Origin: Shinella sp. SUS2 | GTDB taxonomy: Bacteria; Pseudomonadota; Alphaproteobacteria; Rhizobiales; Rhizobiaceae | Length of the DNA: 64,000 nt | Reading direction: 5' to 3' | NCBI RefSeq assembly: GCF_001262505.1 | Contig: NZ_KQ410723.1 | Location: forward strand, 434,001-498,000 | Shown here: piece after piece, positions 45,168 through 53,165 of the stretch | Layout: every line of letters starts with the position of its first letter | Numbering within the stretch: position 1 is the first letter of the stretch | Made by a program: the position numbers and the translations under genes | Notes under the pieces: generated by a model | Seen by the model: only the letters and a program-made list of their open reading frames with translations | Databases searched by the model: none | Told to the model about the DNA's origin: nothing

Positions 45168-45636
45168 GTCATTCTCTCCTTGAAGCGAACTGCCGGAACC
45201 CATTCAGGCGTTCTTTTGGCAGCCCCTAATGGTATGGTCTTCTCGAAAGCACGGGCCTCAGCCCTGCCTTGCGGCGTATATAAGGAGCCCTCCAGACGAC
45301 TGCAAGACATTGCCGGGCCGCAAAGCTCGCAAAATCAGCGCGTCCGATGGGCTTGGTGTATCTTCGTCGCAACCCGCAATCAACCACAATCCTCTCAGGT
45401 GTTTCAAGCAACGGATCGCGGTTTTTGGCGGCTACTGGAGAGATAGTATCTCCCGGCCCGGAAATGTAGAGCCTCCGGTACAAACGGAGATGCCGAAGAG
45501 AGAATGGCCGAAGGAAATATATAATATTTCCCTTCACTTGAACGCATCGTGAAATTTTTCCCGGGGTCAATTCATCCCCGTCGCCGCCACCTCGCCCACA
45601 CTTGTTCGACTGAACCGCGAGCGGATTGTGTGGCAA
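45168..45636. other. Intergenic region carrying the dnaK promoter
   Basis: 469 bp between dnaK and the putative toxin gene. It contains the dnaK leader and heat-shock promoter (45275-45306). The part from about 45340 to 45560 is A/T-richer with no gene that I can support. Confidence 0.5.
45275..45306 (-). promoter_or_regulatory. Sigma-32 heat-shock promoter of dnaK
   Basis: On the minus strand CTTG (45306-45303), an 18-bp spacer, then CTTATATACG (45284-45275). This fits the alphaproteobacterial RpoH consensus CTTG-N17/18-CYTATNTNNG at every defined position. It predicts a ~100-nt dnaK leader. Confidence 0.85.
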
Positions 45637-46344
45637 ATGATCTCGACGGACCCGACCGAACCAGCCTTTTTACAATCGAGCTACCGACATGCGGCGATAT
45701 TAGTCGAAATCCGCGCGCTGGCTCTATCCCTCCAATTGAAGGCCGGCTTTCGCGCCGACCAGCCGCGCGTCCCCGCAGGCAATCCCGACGGCGGGCAATG
45801 GGTCGACGAGGGTTCCGGCAACCGGCCGATCCTCGTCAGCCGCCGCGGACCTCGCAGCGGAGGGCAAGTCCGTATCCTCGGCAGGTGGCAGGCTGTCACG
45901 CCTGCGCAGGAGGCGCGGCTGGCGATCAGTACAAGTCGCATGCAAGAGGCGCTACGCGCCGTTCATAGGCGTGAACCGAACTGGAAACCAACCCCGCAAA
46001 TCTACGAGACGGTTGAGGGGTTAGAAGCGACAACGCAGGAAGCGATGCTCCGCGCGCTCCAGGCGAAGCTACCACAAACTGGGCTTGGCCCCTATGCAAA
46101 AGAGTGGGTTGTTGCACCAGAAACAAATAGACGATTTAACCGGACGGAGCAGTCCGAGATTGATCGCATCGGTCGAACCTATGGATGCCATTGGTGTGGT
46201 AGAAAGACTTCGGGAACACCTCGCGGCCATTTTATCGGTGACCATCAGGTACCAAAATCAGTTGGCAAGCCAAGCAGGATTTATCCACACTGTTGGTGGT
46301 GCAGCAATTCACAGGGCGGACTTTTATCGAAGAGGAGATTTTGA
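45637..46344 (+). CDS. Putative nuclease toxin with HNH/His-Me-like zinc C terminus
   Basis: 235 aa from the ATG at 45637 (GTG at 45628 is an alternative). The N half has a FRADQPRVPAGNPDGGQWVDEG linker (residues ~38-59); the RVPxGxPxGGQW element recurs in rhizobial and phage-associated modular proteins, from memory. The C-terminal ~60 residues look like a zinc-bound endonuclease: CHWC (~184-187), GHFIGDHQVP with Asp-His (~202-203), then YPHCWWCSNSQGG (His and CxxC, ~218-222). The C-terminal part is A/T-richer than the N-terminal part, the usual mosaic of polymorphic toxins. An A/T-rich 122-aa gene follows 4 bp later and is probably its immunity protein. No signal peptide. Toxin function is inferred, not shown. 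Confidence 0.6.
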   Translation: MISTDPTEPAFLQSSYRHAAILVEIRALALSLQLKAGFRADQPRVPAGNPDGGQWVDEGSGNRPILVSRRGPRSGGQVRILGRWQAVTPAQEARLAISTSRMQEALRAVHRREPNWKPTPQIYETVEGLEATTQEAMLRALQAKLPQTGLGPYAKEWVVAPETNRRFNRTEQSEIDRIGRTYGCHWCGRKTSGTPRGHFIGDHQVPKSVGKPSRIYPHCWWCSNSQGGLLSKRRF

Positions 46345-46348
46345 CACT

Positions 46349-46717
46349 ATGGCCGTTCAACATCTATCGATCGCCCCGGAATATGTAAGCTTCTACGTCG
46401 CAGGCCGTCAGAATGTAGACATTCCAGTTCATATGGACAGGCAGGGAATCTTTGTTTCTAATGACTGTGTCAACATTCCAGCCTATTATTGGAGCGATGG
46501 AGACACTCATGTGACCCTCGGACCCTACTCCGAGGTTGCGGAGGCAAGAGAGCCGGATTCTGACTCCATTCTGAACACCCCCAACCAACAGCTCATTCTG
46601 TTCGACGCGAACGAGCCTCAATACGCCATTGCGCAGACGCCATCCATGAAAACGCGTATCCGGGTCTGGATAGATCATCCGGTCGAGCCGTCAAACGTCA
46701 CCATCGCCTTTGGATGA
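46349..46717 (+). CDS. Putative immunity protein for the upstream toxin
   Basis: 122 aa from the ATG at 46349, 4 bp after the toxin stop, with GAGGAG 11-16 nt upstream. It is a soluble, acidic, beta-rich protein (VSFYVAGRQNVDIPVH, THVTLGPYSEVAEA, KTRIRVWIDHPVEPSNVTIAFG) without signal peptide, membrane helix or known motif. Base composition is clearly lower in GC than its neighbours. Position, size, acidity and composition all fit an immunity protein; I do not recognise the family. A longer in-frame start overlaps the toxin gene and is rejected. Confidence 0.6.
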   Translation: MAVQHLSIAPEYVSFYVAGRQNVDIPVHMDRQGIFVSNDCVNIPAYYWSDGDTHVTLGPYSEVAEAREPDSDSILNTPNQQLILFDANEPQYAIAQTPSMKTRIRVWIDHPVEPSNVTIAFG

Positions 46718-46728
46718 ACGGGCGGCCG

Positions 46729-48942
46729 TCAGCCGCCCAGAAGCACGTCGAGGAGGGTTGTCCGGCGCGTGCCGGTCTGTCCCTGCTGGCCGACGTCGGC
46801 GGGCGGCGTAAAGCCGTCGTCGAGCGGAACGGCACCGGTCTGTTCGTTCGCCACCGCCTGCCCGTCGCGGGCGGGTTCGTTGCCGAGCGTGCGGGAGATG
46901 ATGTCGAAGAGCTGGTCGCCTTCCGGCGCCGGCTCGGTTCCGTCTACGACAGGCTCTCCGCCGCCGGCGGTTCCGAACAGCGGCGAGGGCGACAGGCCCT
47001 CATGGGCGGCGGTCATGAACTGGCTCCAGGCCTTTGCCGGAAGCCCGCCACCCGTCACCTTCTTCATCGACTTGCCGTCGTCATTGCCGAACCAGACGCC
47101 GGTCGTGAGGTTGCTCGTGTAGCCGACGAAGAGCGCGTCGCGGAAGGATTGCGTCGTGCCGGATTTGCCGGCGGCCGACCAGCCGGGAATGCGGGCGTTC
47201 TTGCCGGTGCCCTCGGTGATGACGCGCATCATCATGCCGTTCATCATCGAGACGATATTCTGCTCCAGCACGCGCGGCGGGTTGTCGTAGGTGTTTTCGT
47301 AGAGCACCTTGCCGTCGGCCGTCGAAATGCGGCGGATGATGTGCGGCGTCGCCTTGTAGCCGCCGTTCATGAAGGGCGCATAGGCGGCGGTCAGCTCCAC
47401 CAGCGTCACCTCCGAGGTGCCGAGCGCGATCGAGGCGTTCGATTGCAGCTCCGATTCGATGCCGAGCCTTCGGGCGAGTTTGATCACCTCGTCCGGGCCG
47501 ACTTCCATGACCAATTGGGCCGCAATCGTGTTCAGCGACTGGGCGAGCGCGGAGGAAAGCGTCACCTCGCCACGGTATTTCTGGTCGTAGTTTTCCGGCG
47601 TCCATTTGCCGATCCTGACCGGCGCGTCGTTGCGCACGGAGAGCGGCGAGCGGCCGGCCTCAAGGGCGGCAGCATAGACGAAGGGCTTGAAGGCCGAGCC
47701 CGGCTGGCGCTTGGCCTTGGAGGCACGGTCGAACTGGCTTTCGGCATAATCGCGCCCGCCGACGAGCGCGCGGATGGCGCCCGTGCCGTCGATCGAGACG
47801 AGCGCGGCCTGCGAGGCGTTCGATTTTTCGCCGTCCTTGTCGAGGAGCGCGGTGATCGCCTCGTCGGCCTTCTTTTCGAGATCGAGGTCGATCGTCGTGT
47901 CGATGACGAGGTCTTCCTTGATGTCGCCGATCATGCCCGGCAGCTGGGCCATGACCATGTCGGCGGCATAGTGCTGCGCGCCGGACCAGTAGCTCTTCGC
48001 CCGGGCCGGCGTCTGGGACATCGCCGTCGTGATTTCGGTGTCGGTGACGAACCCTTCCTCGCGCATCGCGCCGAGGACGACCTGGGCGCGGGCTTCGGCG
48101 GCTTCCGGATCGCGCGCCGGCGAAAGGCGGGACGGCGCTTTCAGGAGGCCGGCCAGAAGCGCGGCCTCGCCGAGATTCACGTCGCGCGCCGACTTGTTGA
48201 AATAGCGCCGCGATGCAGCCTCGACCCCATAGGAATTCGAGCCGAAGAACACACGGTTGAGATACATCGCAAGGATCTGGTCCTTGGAATACCTGTGCTC
48301 CAGCCAGAAGGCGAGCAGCACTTCCTGCACTTTTCGCTCCAGCGTGCGCTCCGGCGAGAGGAACATGTTTTTCGCAAGCTGCTGGGTCAGCGTCGAGCCG
48401 CCCTGCACCATGCGGCCGGTCGTGATGTTGGTGATCATCGCACGGGCGAGGCCGAGCGGATCGACGCCGAAATGCGAATAGAAGCGCCGGTCCTCGATGG
48501 CGATGACCGCCTGCGGGATATAGGGCGACATGTTTTCGAGCGACAGCGCCTCGCCGCCGGTGAGGCCGCGGTTGGCGATGGCATCGCCGCTGACGGCGAG
48601 GATCTTGATGTTCGGCGGCCGGTCGGGGATCGACCAGCTCGTGGCGCTCGGCATGCGCGCACCGTAATAGAGCACGAGACCGCCGACGCCGATGGCGCCC
48701 CAGATGCCGAGCACGACGCACCAGTAGAAGAGCCGCCGGAACAGGCCGAAGAAACCGCCACCGGACGACTGGCGGCGCCGGCCGGAACCGCGCCGCGGTC
48801 GCTCGGCCTTCGCCGGCTTGCCGCGTCCCTTGCGCCCGCCCGCCACGCGATCCCCTGCGTCGACGTGGAAATCGTCGTCGTGGCGGCCTCCCGATCCCTG
48901 AAAGGACGGTTCGATGCGCTGGGATTTGCGGTTGGCTGCCAT
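46729..48942 (-). CDS. Bifunctional penicillin-binding protein 1A/1C-type
   Basis: Peptidoglycan glycosyltransferase/transpeptidase, 737 aa. A basic, low-complexity cytoplasmic leader (residues 1-68), one membrane helix (~71-93), the GT51 domain with catalytic Glu150 in AIEDRRFYSHFGVD and GGSTLTQQLAKNMFLS, and the transpeptidase with nucleophile Ser416 in GSAFKPF, then SLN (AQSLNTIA) and KSGTT. A Pro/Gly/Thr-rich C-terminal tail follows. No partner genes nearby. Confidence 0.95.
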   Translation of the reverse strand: MAANRKSQRIEPSFQGSGGRHDDDFHVDAGDRVAGGRKGRGKPAKAERPRRGSGRRRQSSGGGFFGLFRRLFYWCVVLGIWGAIGVGGLVLYYGARMPSATSWSIPDRPPNIKILAVSGDAIANRGLTGGEALSLENMSPYIPQAVIAIEDRRFYSHFGVDPLGLARAMITNITTGRMVQGGSTLTQQLAKNMFLSPERTLERKVQEVLLAFWLEHRYSKDQILAMYLNRVFFGSNSYGVEAASRRYFNKSARDVNLGEAALLAGLLKAPSRLSPARDPEAAEARAQVVLGAMREEGFVTDTEITTAMSQTPARAKSYWSGAQHYAADMVMAQLPGMIGDIKEDLVIDTTIDLDLEKKADEAITALLDKDGEKSNASQAALVSIDGTGAIRALVGGRDYAESQFDRASKAKRQPGSAFKPFVYAAALEAGRSPLSVRNDAPVRIGKWTPENYDQKYRGEVTLSSALAQSLNTIAAQLVMEVGPDEVIKLARRLGIESELQSNASIALGTSEVTLVELTAAYAPFMNGGYKATPHIIRRISTADGKVLYENTYDNPPRVLEQNIVSMMNGMMMRVITEGTGKNARIPGWSAAGKSGTTQSFRDALFVGYTSNLTTGVWFGNDDGKSMKKVTGGGLPAKAWSQFMTAAHEGLSPSPLFGTAGGGEPVVDGTEPAPEGDQLFDIISRTLGNEPARDGQAVANEQTGAVPLDDGFTPPADVGQQGQTGTRRTTLLDVLLGG

Positions 48943-49065
48943 AAGCGGTTGGATACACCCTTAAAAATATCGCCGTCCGGTGGACCTTAAATGCGGCGAT
49001 TTAAGGGGTCGTTAAGAAGCGGTGAACGCGCGGGCGACAGTTTGAGGGGGATTTGAGAGAAAGAT

Positions 49066-49087
49066 CGGGCGGCCGATCGGCCGCCCG
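49066..49087 (-). terminator. Terminator after the BA14K gene
   Basis: Perfect 9-bp stem CGGGCGGCC / GGCCGCCCG with loop GATC, 64 nt past the BA14K stop. The minus strand continues ATCTTTCTCTC, a poor U-tract. Confidence 0.55.
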
Positions 49088-49150
49088 GAAAAATGCGCCG
49101 GTTTGCCGCGCCGTTTCCGGCGCGGAACCACTCAGACGGCCGCGCCTTGC

Positions 49151-49591
49151 TCAATAATAGGGCGAATAGCACTGGCGGCGGCCGCCATAGTTGGGCTGGA
49201 ACGTGTTGTCATAGTCGCGATACGAGCGATAGCGCGCATAGCACCATTCGGTGTGACGCGGGTTGATGCCCTCGTAGCGCGGCTGCGAATAGCCGTCATT
49301 GGCGATCGCACCGCCGATAATGGCGCCGGCGCCGAAGGCTGCCAGCGGATACCACCAGCCGTCCGAGTGGCGGCGATAGCCGCGGCGTTCATAGCGATAG
49401 CCGCGATGGCCGCCATACCAGCCGCGACGCTCGTGGCGTTCACGACGCCACTGCACGTCCTGCACATCGCTCGCCTGAGAAGCGCCGACCTTCGGCATCG
49501 GCATGGCGAAGGCCGGTGCGGATACGAATGTCGTGGCGAACATGGCGACGGCCATGGCAGCGGCAATGCCGCCCTTGATCGTTGTCTTCAT
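49151..49591 (-). CDS. BA14K-family exported protein
   Basis: 146 aa. Signal peptide residues 1-29 (ending APAFA), an Arg/Gly/Tyr-rich middle (RRERHERRGWYGGHRGYRYERRG), a hydrophobic segment (PLAAFGAGAIIGGAIA, ~81-96) and the BA14K domain at the C terminus (HTEWCYARYRSYRDYDNTFQPNYGGRRQCYSPYY, shown by its ends HTEWCYARYRSY and QCYSPYY). The family is limited to Rhizobiales; the Brucella member is an immunoreactive lectin-like protein needed for normal LPS. Two cysteines likely pair in the periplasm. Confidence 0.9.
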   Translation of the reverse strand: MKTTIKGGIAAAMAVAMFATTFVSAPAFAMPMPKVGASQASDVQDVQWRRERHERRGWYGGHRGYRYERRGYRRHSDGWWYPLAAFGAGAIIGGAIANDGYSQPRYEGINPRHTEWCYARYRSYRDYDNTFQPNYGGRRQCYSPYY

Positions 49592-49692
49592 GTCGGTCTC
49601 CCTTGGATAGTCACTGTTTTACAGTGATCAAGACGGATGACAGCATGAAACAATTCGACTGAATGCAAGATGAACCAAACTTCTCCATCGCC

Positions 49693-50640
49693 TCAATCCT
49701 CGCCGTTGCTCAGCCGGCTGAGAAACCGCTGCCGTTCGAAGATGAGAATGACCACCAACGCCATGATGAAGGGGATGATTAGGTAGAACAGCCGGAAGAC
49801 GGCAAGCGCCGCCAGCACCGCCGCCGGATCCATATCCGGCAGGCCGGCGATGAAGACGAGCTCCAGGACGCCGATGCCGCCCGGCGCATGCGACAGCAGC
49901 GCGACCGAGAAGGAGGCGAGGAAGATGCCGAGCACAACGAAGAAGCCCGGATTGCCCGCCTCCGGCAGCACGAAGTAGATGATCGCCGCCGCGCCGATGA
50001 GTTCGATCGGCGCGATGAAGAGCTGGCGGAAGACCAGCGAGGGTTTTGGATATTCCAGCTTCAGCCAGCGGGTATCGATCGGCCGGAAGCCGACGAGACT
50101 GCCGACCACGTAGAGCGCGACCAGCGCAAGAATGAAGATCCCCGTCGAAAACGCCGCCTCGATCGGCAGAAGATGGGAGAAGCGCTCGACGATTTCCGGT
50201 TCCAGCACCAGCACCAGGCCGAACAGCATGACCGTGCCGAGCGCGAAGGTGAAGGAGCAGAAGGCGACGAGAACGCCCACCTCCGATCCGGTCAACCCCT
50301 TCGACGTATAGGCGCGATAGCGCACCAGCGCGCCTGAAAACACCGAAGCGCCGATATTGTGCGACAGCGCATAGGTGGTGAAGGAGGTGATGGTGATGAA
50401 CCACAGCGAGATGCGGTGACCAAGGTGTTCGAGCGCCAGATGGTCATAGGCGGCAAGCGCCGCATAGGCGAGCAGGGTCGCGCCGCAGGCGAGCAGCCAG
50501 CCGGAGACCGGAATGGCATGGAGGCTCGCCATGAACTCGTCGAGCGACAGGCCCCGCAGGTCCTTGTAGAGGATGTAGATCGACAGGATGATCGCGGCTG
50601 TGCTGACGAGCGGCCAGAAGAACTTTTTCAGCCGCTTCAT
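49693..50640 (-). CDS. Lysylphosphatidylglycerol synthase-like membrane protein (UPF0104)
   Basis: 315 aa integral membrane protein with about eight helices, from the ATG at 50638-50640. It corresponds to the MprF flippase half: LSLWFITITSFTTYALSHNIGASVFSGALVRYRAY (conserved NIG and G-x-x-RYR) and LLSHAPGGIGVLELVF. It lacks the C-terminal synthase domain, so lysyl-lipid synthesis by this gene alone is not expected; a lipid-flipping or related role is more likely. Confidence 0.87.
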   Translation of the reverse strand: MKRLKKFFWPLVSTAAIILSIYILYKDLRGLSLDEFMASLHAIPVSGWLLACGATLLAYAALAAYDHLALEHLGHRISLWFITITSFTTYALSHNIGASVFSGALVRYRAYTSKGLTGSEVGVLVAFCSFTFALGTVMLFGLVLVLEPEIVERFSHLLPIEAAFSTGIFILALVALYVVGSLVGFRPIDTRWLKLEYPKPSLVFRQLFIAPIELIGAAAIIYFVLPEAGNPGFFVVLGIFLASFSVALLSHAPGGIGVLELVFIAGLPDMDPAAVLAALAVFRLFYLIIPFIMALVVILIFERQRFLSRLSNGED

Positions 50641-50835
50641 CCTGCCTCCCCCTCTGCTCCCGGCGCGCCATAGCCTGAGCAGCGAGGGTTTCTCGCAATC
50701 TTTCCTGATGCCATCCTCACCCTTCCCCATGTCCGGGCCGTCGTCGCCTGTCCGCGCGCGGCCCTTGTTTTTTGAAGAAACCAGCATTTCCGTTCCGTCC
50801 GGTTAATGCTGGCCTCCCATCTCATCACATCTGCG

Positions 50836-52227
50836 TCAGCGCGCTGCGAGCGCCGAAAGAATGCGCACCCACGAGCGGATGCCCTTTTCGAAGGAGCGCA
50901 GCTCGTATTTCTCGTTCGGCGAATGGATGCGGTCGTCCGACAGCGCGAAGCCGACGAGCAGGGATTCCATGCCGAGCATCTTCTGGAAATCGCCGACGAT
51001 CGGGATGGAGCCACCCATGCCGATGACCACGGCGGGCTTTGGCCATTCGTCCGACAGTGCGCTCTTCGCCTTGCCGAGCAGCGCGGAATCGTAAGGGAGC
51101 TGGATGGCCGGCGAACCGCCATGGGCGTGGAACGTCACCGAGCAATCGGCCGGCACCCGTGCCCGCACGTAGGCGCGGAACGCGTCGCGGATCTTCGCCG
51201 GATCCTGCTTGCCGACGAGGCGGAAGGAGACCTTTGCCGAGGCTTCGGCGGCGATCACCGTCTTGAAGCCTTCGCCCGTATAGCCGCCGGTGATGCCGTT
51301 GACCTCGGCGGTCGGGCGCGCCCAGGTGAGTTCGAGCACCGAGCGGCCCTTTTCGCCCGAAGGGATCGACAGACCGATCTCGCCAAGGAAGCTCTCAGCC
51401 GTCTTTCCGAGCGTTTCCCATGCCGCCTTGATCTGGGTCGGCGTCTCCTCCACGCCGTCGTAGAAGCCGTCGAGCGTCACGCGGCCGGTGTCGTCGTGCA
51501 GGCCGGCGAGGATGTCCGACAGGATGTGGATCGGGTTTGCCGCAGCGCCGCCGAAATAGCCGGAATGCAGATCCCGGTCAGCCGCCTTGATGACGATCTC
51601 CTCGCCGACGAGGCCGCGCAGGCCTGCGGAGATCGCCGGCGTGTCGGCGTCCCACATGCTGGTATCGCAGACGAGGGCGAAATCGGCCGTCAGCTCGGCG
51701 GCATTGGCCTCGAGGAAGGGCTTCAGCGAGGGCGAACCCGACTCCTCCTCGCCTTCGAAAAGGATGGTGACGCGGCAGGGCAGCGCGCCCGTCGTTTCCT
51801 TGTAGGCGCGGCAGGCTTCCACGAAGGTCAGGAGCTGACCCTTGTCGTCGGAGGTGCCGCGACCGGTGATGACGCGCCGGCCCTCGCCCGCATCGCGCAC
51901 CGCCGGCTCGAAGGGATCATGGTCCCACAGGTTCAGCGGATCGACCGGCTGGACGTCGTAGTGACCGTAGAACAGGACATGCGGCGCATCGGGTTTTGCG
52001 CCATCGTGATGGGCGACGACCATGGGGTGGCCGGGCGTGTCGCGCACCGTCGCGTCGAAGCCGAGCGAACGCAGCTCCGTGACCAGCCACTCGGCCGCCC
52101 GGCGGCACTCCGCCTTGAAGGCCGGATCGGTCGAGATGGACTTGATGCGCACCAGTTCGAACAGGCGTTCGAGGCTGGCCGGAATGCCGGCGCTGGCACG
52201 ATCGAGGACGGGCAGGATATTGGTCAT
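50836..52227 (-). CDS. M20-family dipeptidase
   Basis: 463 aa metallopeptidase from the ATG at 52225-52227. Zinc ligands: His89 in LFYGHYDVQP, Asp in GRGTSDDKG (127/128), Glu pair in FEGEEESGS (160/161), and the dimerisation domain with DLHSGYFGGAAANP. The C-terminal ligand His is in DDRIHSPNEKYE. The class includes carnosinase-like and CndA-type dipeptidases; the substrate is unknown. Cytoplasmic, no signal. Confidence 0.93.
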   Translation of the reverse strand: MTNILPVLDRASAGIPASLERLFELVRIKSISTDPAFKAECRRAAEWLVTELRSLGFDATVRDTPGHPMVVAHHDGAKPDAPHVLFYGHYDVQPVDPLNLWDHDPFEPAVRDAGEGRRVITGRGTSDDKGQLLTFVEACRAYKETTGALPCRVTILFEGEEESGSPSLKPFLEANAAELTADFALVCDTSMWDADTPAISAGLRGLVGEEIVIKAADRDLHSGYFGGAAANPIHILSDILAGLHDDTGRVTLDGFYDGVEETPTQIKAAWETLGKTAESFLGEIGLSIPSGEKGRSVLELTWARPTAEVNGITGGYTGEGFKTVIAAEASAKVSFRLVGKQDPAKIRDAFRAYVRARVPADCSVTFHAHGGSPAIQLPYDSALLGKAKSALSDEWPKPAVVIGMGGSIPIVGDFQKMLGMESLLVGFALSDDRIHSPNEKYELRSFEKGIRSWVRILSALAAR

Positions 52228-52344
52228 GGATGAACCCCTAGAACATGATGCGGTCGCGCTCTTGCGATGCAACATGCGGCAAATCAAATGAATTTCGGCG
52301 CGACATTAGACCGATCGGCTCGGTCAGGGCAAATCGTATGACGA

Positions 52345-52785
52345 TCAGATGCGCGGATCGCGGCCGAGATTGGCAAGCACCAGGCGCATATATTCCAGAA
52401 GCAGCTCCCGCTCGAAACGCCGGAACCCCTGGAACAGCGTGTCCTCGGTGGCCGAGGCCGCCGCCATCGCGGTTTCGCGCAGCGCCTTGCCACGGTTCGT
52501 CAGGAAGACGAGCTGGGCCCGCTTGTCCTTCGGGTGACGCCGGCGGGAGATGAGCCCGTCGCGCTGCATGCGGGCAAGCGTGTTGGCCATGGTCGCCTGC
52601 TCGATGTCGAGCCGGTCGAGCAGTTCGCGCTGGGTGAGACCGTCGCCGCTCCAAAGCTCCAGGAGGACCGGGAACTGACCGGGCGCAAAACCAGCCCCGT
52701 CCGCCCGCACCTGAAGGGCGCGGGACGCCGCCTTCGCCAGGAGATTGGCGAGGTATGCTGCCGACTCCTTCCGGTCAAATTCCAT
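52345..52785 (-). CDS. MarR-family transcriptional regulator
   Basis: 146 aa from the ATG at 52783-52785; an ATG 19 codons upstream is possible because the ribosome site is weak at both. Winged helix: GLTQRELLDRLDIEQATMANTLARMQRDGLISRRRHPKDKRAQLVFLTNRG (residues ~50-100, given by its ends). An 8-bp inverted repeat at 52823-52842 lies just upstream and may be its operator. No obvious target operon beyond the downstream M20 gene. Confidence 0.9.
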   Translation of the reverse strand: MEFDRKESAAYLANLLAKAASRALQVRADGAGFAPGQFPVLLELWSGDGLTQRELLDRLDIEQATMANTLARMQRDGLISRRRHPKDKRAQLVFLTNRGKALRETAMAAASATEDTLFQGFRRFERELLLEYMRLVLANLGRDPRI

Positions 52786-52822
52786 GGCGGGAAGGTATGC
52801 CGCTTTCAGGGGGAAGACAACT

Positions 52823-52842
52823 ATGGATCGCAGGCGATCCAT
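52823..52842. promoter_or_regulatory. Inverted repeat, candidate MarR operator
   Basis: ATGGATCG (52823-52830), spacer CAGG, CGATCCAT (52835-52842), 38 nt upstream of the MarR start. Size and place fit a MarR dimer site. If the longer MarR start at 52842 were used, this repeat would instead lie in its first codons. Confidence 0.5.
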
Positions 52843-52855
52843 CTGCCCCAAAACG

Positions 52856-52901
52856 AGAAGCCACCGACGACAGGAGGCTTGTCGCGGCGGCTTCTTCGAA
52901 T
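52856..52901. other. Long imperfect hairpin, possible RNA element
   Basis: Arms GAGAAGCCACCGACGACA-like and TGTCGCGGCGGCTTCTT pair over about 16 bp with one mismatch and one bulged A, loop GGAGGCT. On the minus strand CTCGTTTTGG follows, which would suit a terminator, but no annotated gene on that strand precedes it. It may end a small RNA reading leftward or serve as a leader structure. Confidence 0.35.
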
Positions 52902-53165
52902 GATGGACAAAGGCCCGGAGAGGGGGATGAGGCCTTTGTCCTTTGTCTGGCGCGGCGGGGGACAGGCCGGGTGCCAGACAACGGCTTTGATCAGGTGCCG
53001 ATGACCAATATCTGTGGGTTCGAATGTGACTTTTCAAGGGATTCAGGAGGCCCGGAAAATTACAAATTGGTAACGTTCGTGTGAGGCTTTCCACGCCCCG
53101 GGAGCGCCCGTTTTCCCACAATGAAAGATGGACGCGGAAAGCCGCCCGCGCTATCCATTCACCCC

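Larger units (their letters stand above)
52786..53165. other. Structured intergenic region between marR and polA
   Basis: 380 bp without a gene. It contains a perfect inverted repeat at 52823-52842 and a long imperfect hairpin at 52856-52901. The polA promoter should be in 53020-53160, where A/T content rises (CAAATTGGTAACG). Confidence 0.5.

Noticed and set aside
46714-48990. 758-codon plus-strand frame opposite the penicillin-binding protein
   Set aside because: Antisense shadow of a gene with intact catalytic motifs.
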